From Pseudooceanicola nanhaiensis (GTDB lineage Bacteria; Pseudomonadota; Alphaproteobacteria; Rhodobacterales; Rhodobacteraceae): a stretch of 64,000 nucleotides of DNA. Shown here piece by piece: positions 25,647 through 38,170 of the stretch. Each line of letters starts with the position of its first letter. The first letter of the stretch is position 1. The translations under genes and the position numbers were made by a program. The stretch covers positions 62,001 through 126,000 of the forward strand of contig NZ_JAIUZP010000010.1 in NCBI RefSeq assembly GCF_020171315.1. The letters are read 5' to 3'. A model generated the notes under the pieces. That model searched no databases and was not told where the DNA came from. It was given only the letters and a program-made list of their open reading frames with translations.

Positions 25647-27005
25647 ATGACTTTCGACTATGACCTCTTCGTCATCGGCGGCGGCTCCGGCGGTGTGCGC
25701 GCCGCGCGCGTGGCGGCCGGTGAGGCAGGCGCCAAGGTGGCGCTGGCAGAGATGGACCGCTATGGCGGCACCTGCGTGATCCGCGGCTGCGTACCCAAGA
25801 AGCTGATGGTCTTTGCCAGCGAATATTCCGCCATCGCGGAAGAGGCGTCCTCCTACGGCTGGTCCGTGGGCGAGATGTCCTTTGACTGGGACACGTTCAA
25901 GACGCGGCTCAACAAGGAGCTGGACCGGCTGGAAGGCGTCTATCGCAAGCTGCTGGCCGGCTCTGGCGTGACGACCTTCGATGCCCGCGCCAAGGTGAAG
26001 GACGCCCATACGGTCGTGCTGTCCACCGGCGAGGAAATCACCGCCAAGCACATCCTTGTCGCCACCGGCGGCCGCCCCGTGCGCCCCGAGATCCCCAATG
26101 CCGAACTTGGCATGGTCTCGGACGACGTGTTCCACATGGACGCCCTGCCGAAGTCGATCCTGATCGTCGGCGGCGGCTATATCGCCAGCGAGTTCGCGGG
26201 CATCTTCAACGGGCTCGGCGTCGAGGTGACGCAGTTCTACCGCGGGGCACAGATCCTGCGCGGTTTCGACGACGAGGCCCGCGGGCTGATCGCCGAAGAG
26301 ATGCAGATGAACGGCATCGACCTGTCGCTGGGCACCAACATCGAGATGATGGAGCCCGTCGAGGGCGGCATCCTCGTGAAGGCCACCACCGGCGAGGAGA
26401 AGGTCTTCGAGAAGGTGCTCTTCGCCACCGGCCGCGACCCGAACACATGGGACATGGGGCTGGAAGAGGCGGGCGTGACCCTCGGCCGTCGCGGCGAGAT
26501 CGTGGTGGACGCCTATTCGCAGACCACCGTGCCCTCGATCTATGCCATCGGTGACGTGACCGACCGGGTCAACTTGACCCCGGTCGCGATCCGCGAGGGC
26601 ATGGCCTTCGTCGAGACCGTCTTCAAGGGCAACCCGGTCAGCCCGGATCACGACCTGATCCCGACCGCGGTCTTCACCCAGCCGGAATTCGGCACCGTGG
26701 GCCTGTCGGAAGAGGCGGCCCGCGACCTGGAGCCGATCGAGGTCTACACCACCTCGTTCCGGCCGATGCAGACCTCCTTTGCGGATCGGCCCAACCGGGT
26801 GCTGATGAAGCTGATCGTCAGCCAGGCGAGCCGCAAGGTGCTGGGCTGTCATATTGTCGCGCCGGCGGCGGGCGAAATGATCCAGCTGGCGGGCATCGCC
26901 GTTAAGATGGGTGCAACGAAGGAAGACTTCGACCGCACCGTGGCTGTGCATCCCACGATGTCGGAAGAGATCGTGACCATGCGCAACCCGACGCGCAAAT
27001 CTTGA
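25647..27005 (+). CDS. gor: Glutathione-disulfide reductase
   Basis: A 452-residue flavoprotein disulfide reductase. The FAD-binding GGGSGG (11-16) is followed by the redox-active GGTCVIRGCVPKK (Cys43, Cys48). An NAD(P)H-binding GGGYIASEFAG region and the C-terminal HPTMSEE, whose His is the general acid, complete the family pattern. It reduces GSSG to GSH. The site AAGGAG precedes the ATG. VIRGCVPKK is characteristic of glutathione reductases over dihydrolipoamide dehydrogenases. Confidence 0.94.
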   Translation: MTFDYDLFVIGGGSGGVRAARVAAGEAGAKVALAEMDRYGGTCVIRGCVPKKLMVFASEYSAIAEEASSYGWSVGEMSFDWDTFKTRLNKELDRLEGVYRKLLAGSGVTTFDARAKVKDAHTVVLSTGEEITAKHILVATGGRPVRPEIPNAELGMVSDDVFHMDALPKSILIVGGGYIASEFAGIFNGLGVEVTQFYRGAQILRGFDDEARGLIAEEMQMNGIDLSLGTNIEMMEPVEGGILVKATTGEEKVFEKVLFATGRDPNTWDMGLEEAGVTLGRRGEIVVDAYSQTTVPSIYAIGDVTDRVNLTPVAIREGMAFVETVFKGNPVSPDHDLIPTAVFTQPEFGTVGLSEEAARDLEPIEVYTTSFRPMQTSFADRPNRVLMKLIVSQASRKVLGCHIVAPAAGEMIQLAGIAVKMGATKEDFDRTVAVHPTMSEEIVTMRNPTRKS

Positions 27006-27011
27006 ATTCAG

Positions 27012-27036
27012 GCCCCCAACTGCACAGGTTGGGGGC
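27012..27036 (+). terminator. Stem-loop between gor and hflK
   Basis: Perfect 9-bp arms GCCCCCAAC (27012-27020) and GTTGGGGGC (27028-27036) with a 7-base loop start 6 bp after the gor stop. No T-run follows, so partial termination or an mRNA end-protection role is possible. Confidence 0.5.
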
Positions 27037-27063
27037 AGACATATCTATCAGGGAAGGAAGTTC

Positions 27064-28233
27064 ATGGCTGGCAATTCTGGCGGCCCCTGGGGGGGAGGCT
27101 CTTCGGGCGGCGGCGGCGGCGGACGCCCACCTGGCCCGCAGGGTGGTGGAAACGGCGGCGGACGGCGCCCGGACGGTGACGGGCCACAGATTCCGGACAT
27201 CGACGAACTGGTCCGCAAGGGCCAGGATCAGCTGCGCGTGCTCATGGGCGGTCGCGGCAACAACGGTGGCCGCAACGGCGGCAACGGCACCGGGCCGCGC
27301 GGCTCGGGACCCATGTTCACGCGCTCGACCGTGGGGCTCGGCGTCCTGGGTGCGGTCGCGCTCTGGGCCTTTGCCAGCTTCTACACGGTGAAGCCCGAGG
27401 AGCAGTCGGTCGAACTCTTCCTGGGCAAGTATTCCTCCACCGGTCAGCCCGGTCTGAACTTCGCGCCATGGCCCTTCGTGACTTACGAGGTTGTGCCGGT
27501 GACCAGCGAACGGACCGAGGAGATCGGCGTCGGCGGGCAGGGGACCAATGCGGGCCTCGTGCTGACCGGCGACGAGAACATCGTCGACATCGACTTCCAG
27601 GTGGTCTGGAACATCTCGGACCCGGCGAAGTTCCTGTTCAACCTGCGTGATCCGCGGATGACCATCCGGGCCGTGTCGGAATCCGCCATGCGCGAGATCA
27701 TCGGCCAGTCGGACCTGTCCCCGATCCTCAACCGGGACCGTGGCCTGATCGCGGGCCGCCTGCAGGACCTGATCCAGAGCTCGCTCGACAGCTATGACAG
27801 CGGCATGAACGTGATCCGCGTCAACTTCGACAAGGCCGACCCGCCCGCGCAGGTCATCGACGCCTTCCGCGAAGTGCAGGCCGCCGAGCAGGAGCGCGAG
27901 CGCCTGACCAACCAGGCCGACGCCTATGCCAACCGCGTTCTCGCCGGGGCCCGCGGTGAAGCCGCGCAGGTGCTGGAAGAATCCGAAGGCTACCGCGCGC
28001 AGGTGGTCAACGAGGCCGAGGGTGACGCAAGCCGCTTCACCGCCGTGCTTCAGGAATACCAGCGTGCGCCCGACGTAACCCGCCGCCGTCTCTACCTCGA
28101 GACGCTGGAGCAGGTGTACGGCGACGTGGACAAGATCATCATCGACGAAGGCGCCACCGGCGGTTCGGGCGTGCTGCCCTACCTGCCGCTGAACGAGCTG
28201 CGCCGAACGACCACCGAAGGGGGGACCAAGTGA
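27064..28233 (+). CDS. hflK: FtsH protease regulator HflK
   Basis: A 389-residue membrane-anchored SPFH/prohibitin-domain protein. The first 80 residues are Gly/Asn/Arg/Pro-rich and cytoplasmic. A single transmembrane helix lies at about 83-105, followed by the SPFH domain and a long coiled coil rich in Ala/Glu/Arg. HflK and HflC form the cage around FtsH that restrains its membrane proteolysis. GGAAGGAAG precedes the ATG, and hflC overlaps its stop. Confidence 0.95.
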   Translation: MAGNSGGPWGGGSSGGGGGGRPPGPQGGGNGGGRRPDGDGPQIPDIDELVRKGQDQLRVLMGGRGNNGGRNGGNGTGPRGSGPMFTRSTVGLGVLGAVALWAFASFYTVKPEEQSVELFLGKYSSTGQPGLNFAPWPFVTYEVVPVTSERTEEIGVGGQGTNAGLVLTGDENIVDIDFQVVWNISDPAKFLFNLRDPRMTIRAVSESAMREIIGQSDLSPILNRDRGLIAGRLQDLIQSSLDSYDSGMNVIRVNFDKADPPAQVIDAFREVQAAEQERERLTNQADAYANRVLAGARGEAAQVLEESEGYRAQVVNEAEGDASRFTAVLQEYQRAPDVTRRRLYLETLEQVYGDVDKIIIDEGATGGSGVLPYLPLNELRRTTTEGGTK

Positions 28234-29261
28234 TGCGCAAGGCAAGTGTCATTCTCCCCGCCGTCGTCGTCGCCATCGTGATCTTCCTGTCCTCGGTCTT
28301 CATCGTGGACGAACGCGAAAAGGTGCTGGTGCTCCAGTTCGGTCGGATCGTGGACGCCAAGGAAGAGCCCGGTCTCGCCTTCAAGATCCCGCTGATCCAG
28401 GAAGTGGTGCGCTACGACGACCGTATCCTCAGCCGCGACATCGACCCGCTCGAAGTCACGCCGCTGAACGATCGCCGTCTCGTGGTGGACGCCTTCGCGC
28501 GCTACCGCATCGTGGACCTCTACCAGTTCCGGCAGGCCGTCGGCACCGGTGGCATTCCCGCCGCGGAATCGCGTCTCGACTCGATCCTGCGGGCGCAGAC
28601 CCGGGAAGTGCTGGGCTCGGTCACCTCGAACGAGATCCTCAGCCTGAACCGGGACGAGCTCATGGGCCGTGTCCGTCAGGGCGCCCTGGCCGAGGCCCGG
28701 GAACTGGGCATCGAGATCGTGGACGTGCGTCTGAAGCGCACCGATCTGCCGCGTGAGAACCTCGACGCGACCTTCGCCCGGATGCGGGCCGAACGGGAAC
28801 GCGAAGCGGCGGACCTCGTCGCCCGCGGCAACGAAGCGGCCCAGCGTATCCGCGCACAGGCCGACCGGACCCAGGTGGAGATCGTCTCGGACGCCAACCG
28901 CCAGGCCGAGATCGTCCGCGGTCAGGCCGACGGGGAGCGCAACCGGATCTACGCCGAAGCCTATGGCGCGGACCCGGAGTTTTTCCAGTTCTACCGCTCC
29001 ATGTCTGCTTACCGCGCTTCCCTGAAGGGCGAGAACTCGACGCTGGTGCTGTCGCCGGACAGCGAGTTCTTCACCTACTTCAAGGATGACGGTGCAGCAT
29101 CGGCTCCGGTGCCGATGGCGGCCCCGGCCGACGCGGCGCCCTCTGATGGTGCGCCCGCGATCGAAAGCGGTGCCCCGGTCACGCCCGATGCGCCCGCGAT
29201 CACGGCTCCGGAGGCCCCCGCGGCCCCGGCAGAGGCTGAAACCCAGCCGGCCGGGCAATGA
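28233..29261 (+). CDS. hflC: FtsH protease regulator HflC
   Basis: A 342-residue SPFH protein with an N-terminal transmembrane anchor (about 5-25) and the HflC core, including VVDAFARYRI and a heptad-rich coiled coil. It partners HflK. The last about 50 residues are an Ala/Pro-rich tail (APVPMAAPADAAP) absent from E. coli HflC, presumably disordered in the periplasm. ATG 28233 overlaps the hflK stop; a GTG one codon earlier is an alternative. Confidence 0.94.
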   Translation: MRKASVILPAVVVAIVIFLSSVFIVDEREKVLVLQFGRIVDAKEEPGLAFKIPLIQEVVRYDDRILSRDIDPLEVTPLNDRRLVVDAFARYRIVDLYQFRQAVGTGGIPAAESRLDSILRAQTREVLGSVTSNEILSLNRDELMGRVRQGALAEARELGIEIVDVRLKRTDLPRENLDATFARMRAEREREAADLVARGNEAAQRIRAQADRTQVEIVSDANRQAEIVRGQADGERNRIYAEAYGADPEFFQFYRSMSAYRASLKGENSTLVLSPDSEFFTYFKDDGAASAPVPMAAPADAAPSDGAPAIESGAPVTPDAPAITAPEAPAAPAEAETQPAGQ

Positions 29262-29455
29262 TCGCAAACCTGTTCCTGGCCTTCGGGCTGGTACTGATCG
29301 TGGAGGGGCTGGCCTATGCGCTGGCCCCTTCGCTTGTGGAGCGCCTGCTGGAGGCGCTGCGCCAGCTGGACGAGGGCCAGCGGCGGATGCTGGGGCTGGT
29401 GGCCGTGGCCATCGGTCTGGTCTTCGCCTGGGCCGCCAAGCACCTGGGCGCGTGA
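29258..29455 (+). CDS. DUF2065 small membrane protein
   Basis: A 65-residue protein with two hydrophobic helices (about 2-22 and 43-60) separated by a charged turn (LEALRQLDEGQRR). This is the layout of YjeT/DUF2065 proteins, which are often encoded after hflKC. The function is unknown. The ATG overlaps the hflC stop (ATGA), so it is the last gene of the operon. Confidence 0.85.
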   Translation: MIANLFLAFGLVLIVEGLAYALAPSLVERLLEALRQLDEGQRRMLGLVAVAIGLVFAWAAKHLGA

Positions 29456-29532
29456 CCGCGCCCGGGCCGCCCGTTTCCGGGTGCGCCCCCCCGCAGCCCA
29501 TCCTTTTGGTGCCTTCCCCTCCATCCGCGCAG

Positions 29533-29576
29533 AAAATTCTTCGAAGAATTTTCCCAAGAATTTTCGAAAATTCTTG
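29533..29576. repeat. Paired TTCGAA palindromes, copy 1
   Basis: Two perfect palindromes lie side by side: 20 bp at 29533-29552 (half-site AAAATTCTTC) and 22 bp at 29555-29576 (half-site CAAGAATTTTC). They sit 78 bp after the DUF2065 stop at an operon end. The second palindrome closely matches one at 48126-48149, so this is a dispersed element. Confidence 0.8.
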
Positions 29577-29714
29577 GCGTCGCACTCCGCGCCGTTGCGA
29601 CCCACCCGCTGGCGTGGCGGGGGGCACTTGTCGGCGATCGACCGCCTGTTGCGGCGGGAAAGCCGCACATGCGTTACAGTTCTCTCACGCCCTCTTGACA
29701 CAATGAGATAGGCT

Positions 29715-29742
29715 TTGAGTTGCGGGTCGCGCGCCCTAGATT
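29715..29742 (+). promoter_or_regulatory. Candidate degP promoter
   Basis: TTGAGT (29715-29720) and TAGATT (29737-29742) are separated by 16 bp, about 65 bp before the degP start. The CCCTAGAT context could also suit a heat-shock sigma factor, as expected for degP, but this is not demonstrable here. Confidence 0.35.
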
Positions 29743-29809
29743 ACAAATGACAGCAGGTCCTCCGGCGGCGCCGGGGGGGTACATTCCGGGAAAAAGGAGA
29801 AGTACGGGT

Positions 29810-33235
<3,426 letters not shown>

Positions 33236-33379
33236 GTGGCGCGCGCCGCGCAGTCCCATCTGAGGCGCTGCAAGACGTCGCAGCCCACATCATCCCAGTC
33301 CTGAAGATTGAACGGCGGACGGCAGGACGGCCCGGATCCTCCGGTCCACGGCCCCCCGTCCGCGTCAGGCGCCTTGGCG

Positions 33380-34099
33380 CTAGTGCAGGCTGTGGCCGCT
33401 TTTCGCGAGGCGCCGCTTCGGCTTGGCCTCTTCCTTGGGTTCCTCGGGCGCGGGGGCCGTCTCGGGCGCAGGCTCCGGCCCGCGCTTGATGCCGAGCGCG
33501 GCACTCGCGTCCTCGACGGTCAGCGTGCCTGCGAGATAGGCCAGAACCGGCGGCAGGGTACGCAGCGGCACGATGTGCGGATCCTTCGTGGGGCGGTGTT
33601 TCCACGTCACGACGGCGCCGAAGGCGATCATGGCGGCAACCATGGGGCCATAGGTGAAGAGCCCGTCGATCCCGCCCGGCCGCGACAGCAGCAGGCCCAC
33701 GGTCCCGAGGCCGACCAGCACGCAGAAGACCCCGGCCGCGGACATGATCCAGCGCGACCATCCGGTTTCGGACAGGGTGACGGGCATCTCCGGGTCACGT
33801 GCCAGTAGGTGGTCGACCACCGACTCCACAAGCGCGAGGTGAGTCGTCACATCCTCGTCGGTCTTTGCCGTGGCCTGTTCGCCGGTCACTTGTATCCGGT
33901 CGCGGTTGCGCCCCCGGATCACGTCCAGACGCCGGACCAGCCGTCCATGCTGCTTGTGTTGCACCAGTTGCAGGCGCGTCACGTCCGCCAGACGCACACG
34001 CATCCCCAGCGGCCCCATCAGCATCCCGCGCCGCAAACTGTAAGTCACCGGCCGCTTCAGCGGCGCGGGCTTAAAGGTGAACTCCTGCCCTTCGCTCAT
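33380..34099 (-). CDS. Hypothetical two-helix membrane protein
   Basis: A 239-residue protein I do not recognise. Residues 1-110 are soluble and basic (RLDVIRGRNRDRIQV). Two transmembrane helices lie at about 117-138 and 148-166. The C-terminus is a Pro/Glu/Lys-rich tail (PAPEEPKEEAKPKRR) like a disordered linker. The upstream 237 bp contain a small dyad TTCCG/CGGAA (34203-34215). No functional link to neighbours is evident. Confidence 0.65.
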   Translation of the reverse strand: MSEGQEFTFKPAPLKRPVTYSLRRGMLMGPLGMRVRLADVTRLQLVQHKQHGRLVRRLDVIRGRNRDRIQVTGEQATAKTDEDVTTHLALVESVVDHLLARDPEMPVTLSETGWSRWIMSAAGVFCVLVGLGTVGLLLSRPGGIDGLFTYGPMVAAMIAFGAVVTWKHRPTKDPHIVPLRTLPPVLAYLAGTLTVEDASAALGIKRGPEPAPETAPAPEEPKEEAKPKRRLAKSGHSLH

Positions 34100-34290
34100 T
34101 CTGCCTTCCCTTGTGGCACCGCGACATGCCGCCCGGGCGCGGGAGTGGCGCTGCAGGTCGACAGGCTCGCGCGGTCGCGAACCCCCGTTTAAGGTGTGTC
34201 ATTTCCGTTGCGGAATTTCTATCCCCCGCGATGGAAAAGATGCGGAACGGGCGAATTTCGACGCGAATGCGCATCGGCCGGGCACTCGCG

Positions 34291-34309
34291 CGACCGGCCC
34301 CGCCGGTCG
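34291..34309 (-). terminator. Stem-loop downstream of purD
   Basis: CGACCGGC (34291-34298) and GCCGGTCG (34302-34309) form an 8-bp stem with a 3-base loop, 28 bp beyond the purD stop. There is no T-tract, so confidence as a terminator is limited. Confidence 0.4.
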
Positions 34310-34336
34310 GCGGGGCAGAGGGTGGGGCGGGGGCCG

Positions 34337-35602
34337 TCAGCCCAGCATCCGCCAGCCGATGTCGCTGCGATAGAATCCCTCGGGCCAGTCGATCCGCTCG
34401 GCCATGGCATAGGCGCGGTCGCGCGCCTCCTGCAGGGTGGCGCCCCGGGCGGTCACGTTCAGGACACGCCCGCCGTTGGACAGCACCTTGCCGCCCTCTT
34501 CCCGGGTCCCGGCGTGGAAACACATCTCGAAGGCGGTCTCGGGCAGGGCGTCCAGCCCGCGAATCTCGGTGCCCTTCTCATAGGCGCCCGGATAGCCCTT
34601 GGCGGCCAGCACCACGGTCATCGCATGGTCATCGGCCCAGTTCACCCGCGCCTCGGCCAGTCGGCCTTCGGCGGCGGCATGCATCAGGTCCAGCGCCTGC
34701 GCGCCAAGGCGAAGCATCAGCACCTGGCATTCCGGATCGCCGAAGCGGACGTTGTATTCCACCAGCCGCGGCTGGCCGTCCTTGATCATCAACCCGACGT
34801 AGAGCACGCCCTGGTAGGGAGTGCCGCGCTTGGCCATCTCGCGCAGGGTCGGGCGCACGATCTGCTCCAGCGCCTTTTCCGCGATCTCGTCGGAAAGAAC
34901 GGGGGCAGGGGAATAGGCGCCCATGCCGCCGGTGTTCGGGCCCTCGTCGCCGTCGAAGGCGCGCTTGTGGTCCTGCGCCGTGCCGATGGGCAGGGCGGTC
35001 TCGCCGTCGCAGAGCACGAAGAAGGAGGCCTCTTCGCCCTCCATGAACTCCTCGATCACCACTTCCGCGCCCGCCGCGCCGAACTCGCCGCCGAACATGT
35101 CGTCGATGGCGTCCAGCGCCTCGGCCTCGGTCATGGCCACGATGACGCCCTTGCCCGCGGCGAGGCCATCGGCCTTGACCACGATCGGCGCACCCTCGGC
35201 GCGGATATAGGCCTTGGCGGGCTCGGCCTCGGTAAAGCGCGCATAGCCCGCGGTCGGGGCCTGGGCCGCGTCGCAGATTTCCTTGGTGAAGCCCTTGGAG
35301 GCCTCGAGCCGCGCCGCCGCCTGGCTGGGGCCGAAGACGAGGAAGCCGGCCTCGCGCAGCCGGTCCGCGACACCTGCCGCCAGCGGGGCCTCGGGGCCCA
35401 CGATGACGAAGTCGATGGCGTTCTCCTCGGCGAAGCTGATCACCGCGCCGCCATCCTCGATGTCGAGCGCCGCGCATTCGGCGATCAGGGCAATGCCGGC
35501 ATTGCCCGGCGCGACGATGAGCTTGTCGCATTTCGGGTTCTGAAGCGCGGCCCAGGCCAGCGCATGTTCGCGACCACCGCCGCCGAGGATGAGAATGTTC
35601 AT
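34337..35602 (-). CDS. purD: Phosphoribosylamine-glycine ligase
   Basis: A 421-residue ATP-grasp enzyme joining phosphoribosylamine and glycine in purine synthesis. The N-terminal GGGGREHALAWA is the PurD signature, and GPNTGGMGAYSPAP lies in the ATP-grasp core. Length is typical. It is transcribed singly and divergent from xseA across 310 bp. Confidence 0.96.
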   Translation of the reverse strand: MNILILGGGGREHALAWAALQNPKCDKLIVAPGNAGIALIAECAALDIEDGGAVISFAEENAIDFVIVGPEAPLAAGVADRLREAGFLVFGPSQAAARLEASKGFTKEICDAAQAPTAGYARFTEAEPAKAYIRAEGAPIVVKADGLAAGKGVIVAMTEAEALDAIDDMFGGEFGAAGAEVVIEEFMEGEEASFFVLCDGETALPIGTAQDHKRAFDGDEGPNTGGMGAYSPAPVLSDEIAEKALEQIVRPTLREMAKRGTPYQGVLYVGLMIKDGQPRLVEYNVRFGDPECQVLMLRLGAQALDLMHAAAEGRLAEARVNWADDHAMTVVLAAKGYPGAYEKGTEIRGLDALPETAFEMCFHAGTREEGGKVLSNGGRVLNVTARGATLQEARDRAYAMAERIDWPEGFYRSDIGWRMLG

Positions 35603-35912
35603 GAGCGCCGCTCCCCTTGGTTCCAGCCCGCCTTGGGTTTGCCGTCACATAGCGGCGCCCTGACCGCGGGGCAATCCCCGACGACCCGGCACAGCCGCCT
35701 GCACCGCCGGACGTCCCGCCTTCATCCACTGTTCTCAAATATCCTCGGGGGGCGGGCCGCAGGCCCGGAGGGGGGCAGACAGCCCCCCCCGGCAGTCCGT
35801 AACGCGGGGCGCTGCGCCGACGGGACAGGATGGGACCGGACGAAACGGCAAGGGCGGTTTCCTTCGCGGCGCGGGGAGGCTAGGTACTTGGGACGACAAG
35901 CGGAGCGGGCAG
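35603..35912. other. 310-bp divergent gap between purD and xseA
   Basis: No gene is visible. It contains the second copy of the interspersed hairpin repeat (35718-35790). The rest should carry the promoters of purD and xseA, but no clear -35/-10 pair was found. Confidence 0.5.
35718..35790 (-). repeat. Interspersed repeat with GC hairpin, copy 2
   Basis: Read on the minus strand: hairpin arms GGGGGGC/GCCCCCC (35770-35776 and 35782-35788), then a GC-rich stretch, then CCCCCGAGGATATTTGAG and GATGAAGGCGGG. The order matches copy 1 (5841-5895). The insert between hairpin and core is longer here and includes a further GGGCC/GGCCC dyad. Confidence 0.5.
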
Positions 35913-37508
35913 ATGGATCTCTTCGAAGGACCGGACAACACGCCGGAATTCTCGGTTTCTGAAATCTCGGGCGCGGTGAAACGCGTGATCGAGGGCGAAT
36001 TCTCCCACGTCCGCGTGCGCGGCGAGGTGGGCCGCGTCGTCATTGCCCGCACCGGCCACATGTATTTCGACCTGAAGGACGACCGCTCGGTCATCGCCTG
36101 TGTGTCGTGGAAGGGACAGGTGTCCAAGTTCCAGCACCGCCCCGAGGAGGGGATGGAGGTCATCGTCACCGGGCGGATGACCACCTTCGGGCCGCAGTCC
36201 AAGTACCAGCTCAACGTCGAAGCGGTGGAACCCGCAGGCGCCGGCGCCCTGATGGCGATGCTGGAGAAGCGGCGCAAGGCACTGGAGGCCGAGGGCCTCT
36301 TCGCGCCCGAGCGCAAGCGCCCGCTGCCCTGGCTGCCCGAGGTGATCGGCGTGGTGACCTCGCTTCAGGGTGCCGTGATCCGCGACATCCTGCACCGCCT
36401 GCGGGACCGATTCCCGCGCAAGGTGCTGATCTGGCCCGTGGCCGTGCAGGGGCAGGCCTGCGCCGCCGAGGTCGCCCGCGGGATCGAGGGCTTCAACCGC
36501 ATGACGCCGGGTGGGGCGCTGCCGCGGCCCGACGTGATCATCGTGGCGCGGGGCGGCGGCTCGATCGAGGACCTCTGGGGCTTCAACGAGGAAATCGTCG
36601 TGCGGGCTGCCGCGGCCTCGCAGATCCCACTGATCTCGGCCGTGGGCCACGAGACGGATACCACGCTCATCGACCATGCCGCCGACCGGCGCGCCCCGAC
36701 ACCCACCGCCGCGGCCGAGATCGCCGTGCCGGTGCGGGCCGAGCTGCTGGCCTGGCTGGCCGATCAGGAGGCGCGGCTGATCCGGGGCGGAACGCAGGCC
36801 CTCGTCCTGCGTGGGCAACGGCTGCGCGACCTGTCGCGCGGCTTGCCGCGGGTCGAGAGCCTGCTGGAAGGCCCGCGCCAGCGGCTCGACGTCTGGTCCG
36901 ACCGGCTGCCCAATGCGCTGCATCGGGGCGTGCAGCTGCGCCGCGTGGCGCTCTCCGAAGCCTCGGGCACCCTGCGCCCGGCCCTGCTGCGCCGCCTGAT
37001 CGAGGGCGAGCGGCGGCGGCTGGAGCAGGGCGGCAGCCGGATCACCCCCGCGCTGACCCGCGCCGTGGCCCAGAAGCGCGAGGCCTATGGCCGCCGCGCC
37101 GACCGCCTTCGCCCGCAGGCCTTGCAGGCCGAGATCGCCCGGCATGCGCGCGACCTCGATCGTCTCGGGCGGCGTCTCTCGGATGCGGGCGAGCGCCAGA
37201 TCAAGGGGCTGAGCGATCGGCTCGACGCGCTGGACAGGCTGCGGCTGACGCTGGGCTACGAGGCCACGCTGGAACGTGGCTATGCCGTGGTGCGCGATGG
37301 CGCGGGCGCGGTGCTGACCCGCAAGGCCGAGGCCGAGGCTGCGACCGGGCTGGAGATCCAGTTCGCCGACGGCACGATGAAGATCGGCGGCGGCACGGCC
37401 CCGCGCAGGGCCAAGGCCTCTCCGGCGGCGAGCAAGCCTGCGGACGACAATGGGCCAAACGACAAGGGAACCGATGGCGGGTCAGGCGGGCAGGGCAGCC
37501 TGTTCTGA
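35913..37508 (+). CDS. xseA: Exodeoxyribonuclease VII large subunit
   Basis: A 531-residue nuclease subunit. An N-terminal OB fold (about 1-110, SEISGAVKRVIEGEFSHVRV) is followed by the catalytic domain with ARGGGSIEDLWGFN and GHETDTTLIDH. A long coiled coil (about 280-440) leads to the C-terminal segment. With XseB it degrades single-stranded DNA into oligonucleotides. The last about 50 residues are a Lys/Asp/Gly-rich tail (DDNGPNDKGTDGGSGG), longer than usual. ATG 35913 is the first plausible start. Confidence 0.95.
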   Translation: MDLFEGPDNTPEFSVSEISGAVKRVIEGEFSHVRVRGEVGRVVIARTGHMYFDLKDDRSVIACVSWKGQVSKFQHRPEEGMEVIVTGRMTTFGPQSKYQLNVEAVEPAGAGALMAMLEKRRKALEAEGLFAPERKRPLPWLPEVIGVVTSLQGAVIRDILHRLRDRFPRKVLIWPVAVQGQACAAEVARGIEGFNRMTPGGALPRPDVIIVARGGGSIEDLWGFNEEIVVRAAAASQIPLISAVGHETDTTLIDHAADRRAPTPTAAAEIAVPVRAELLAWLADQEARLIRGGTQALVLRGQRLRDLSRGLPRVESLLEGPRQRLDVWSDRLPNALHRGVQLRRVALSEASGTLRPALLRRLIEGERRRLEQGGSRITPALTRAVAQKREAYGRRADRLRPQALQAEIARHARDLDRLGRRLSDAGERQIKGLSDRLDALDRLRLTLGYEATLERGYAVVRDGAGAVLTRKAEAEAATGLEIQFADGTMKIGGGTAPRRAKASPAASKPADDNGPNDKGTDGGSGGQGSLF

Positions 37509-37571
37509 GGGATCGGCCTTCGGGCGGCGCCACGCCCGCGATGACGGGGGCCGACCCGTCTAGGGTAGGCG

Positions 37572-38015
37572 TCAGACGCCCACTTCCGGGCCGAGGCAGG
37601 TCATCGGCTGGTCGCTGTTCTGAACCTCGTAGAGCACCGTCTGGGCGGGGTCGTTCTCGAACCGGGCGATAAGGCCGCTGGCGCCGAGGTAGAAGCTCCA
37701 GCACTGGGGATCGCCGTAATCCTCGTAGACGAAACAGATCATCTGGTTCTCTTCGTACCAGCGCCCGTCCTGGCATTTCCCGTCGAGGAAGGACCAGCGC
37801 ACCCGCTGGTTGTCGAGGTATTCCTCGACGCCATAGGCCTCGCCCTGCGCACCGTAGTAGAAGGTCTTGCCCCGCGAATAGGCGTCGAATTCCGCCGCTG
37901 TCATCGGCTGGGCGCCGTCCTGGGCGGCCCCGGCCACCGGGGCCAGCACCGAACTGGCCAGGATCGAGGACAGCAGCAGCGGCTGAAGGGTGCGGGAGAG
38001 GAGGCTCTGTGTCAT
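37572..38015 (-). CDS. Hypothetical exported protein
   Basis: A 147-residue protein with a signal peptide ending AGAAQ (about residue 31). The mature part has four Cys (CQDGRW, MICFVY, PQCWSFY, MTCLGP) suited to two disulfides, and is rich in Tyr/Trp. I do not recognise the family. It lies 155 bp downstream of the AlkB-like gene on the same strand, so cotranscription is possible but unproven. Confidence 0.6.
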   Translation of the reverse strand: MTQSLLSRTLQPLLLSSILASSVLAPVAGAAQDGAQPMTAAEFDAYSRGKTFYYGAQGEAYGVEEYLDNQRVRWSFLDGKCQDGRWYEENQMICFVYEDYGDPQCWSFYLGASGLIARFENDPAQTVLYEVQNSDQPMTCLGPEVGV

Positions 38016-38170
38016 GCGGGCACTCTGTCAGAGCCGCCCCGGCCGGGCCATTCAAATCCGCATGAGCGCGCGGCGACCGGCTGCCCCGGGCGTGGTGGAG
38101 GCCCCTCGCGCCCCCGGATCGGGCAGTCTTTTGCCTGCGCGCCGGTCCGCCCCGACAGGTAGGGCCGTGA

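Larger units (their letters stand above)
29456..29809. other. 354-bp gap between DUF2065 gene and degP
   Basis: No gene. It contains the paired palindrome element at 29533-29576 and a candidate promoter at 29715-29742. A further TTGACA at 29695-29700 has no convincing -10. Confidence 0.6.
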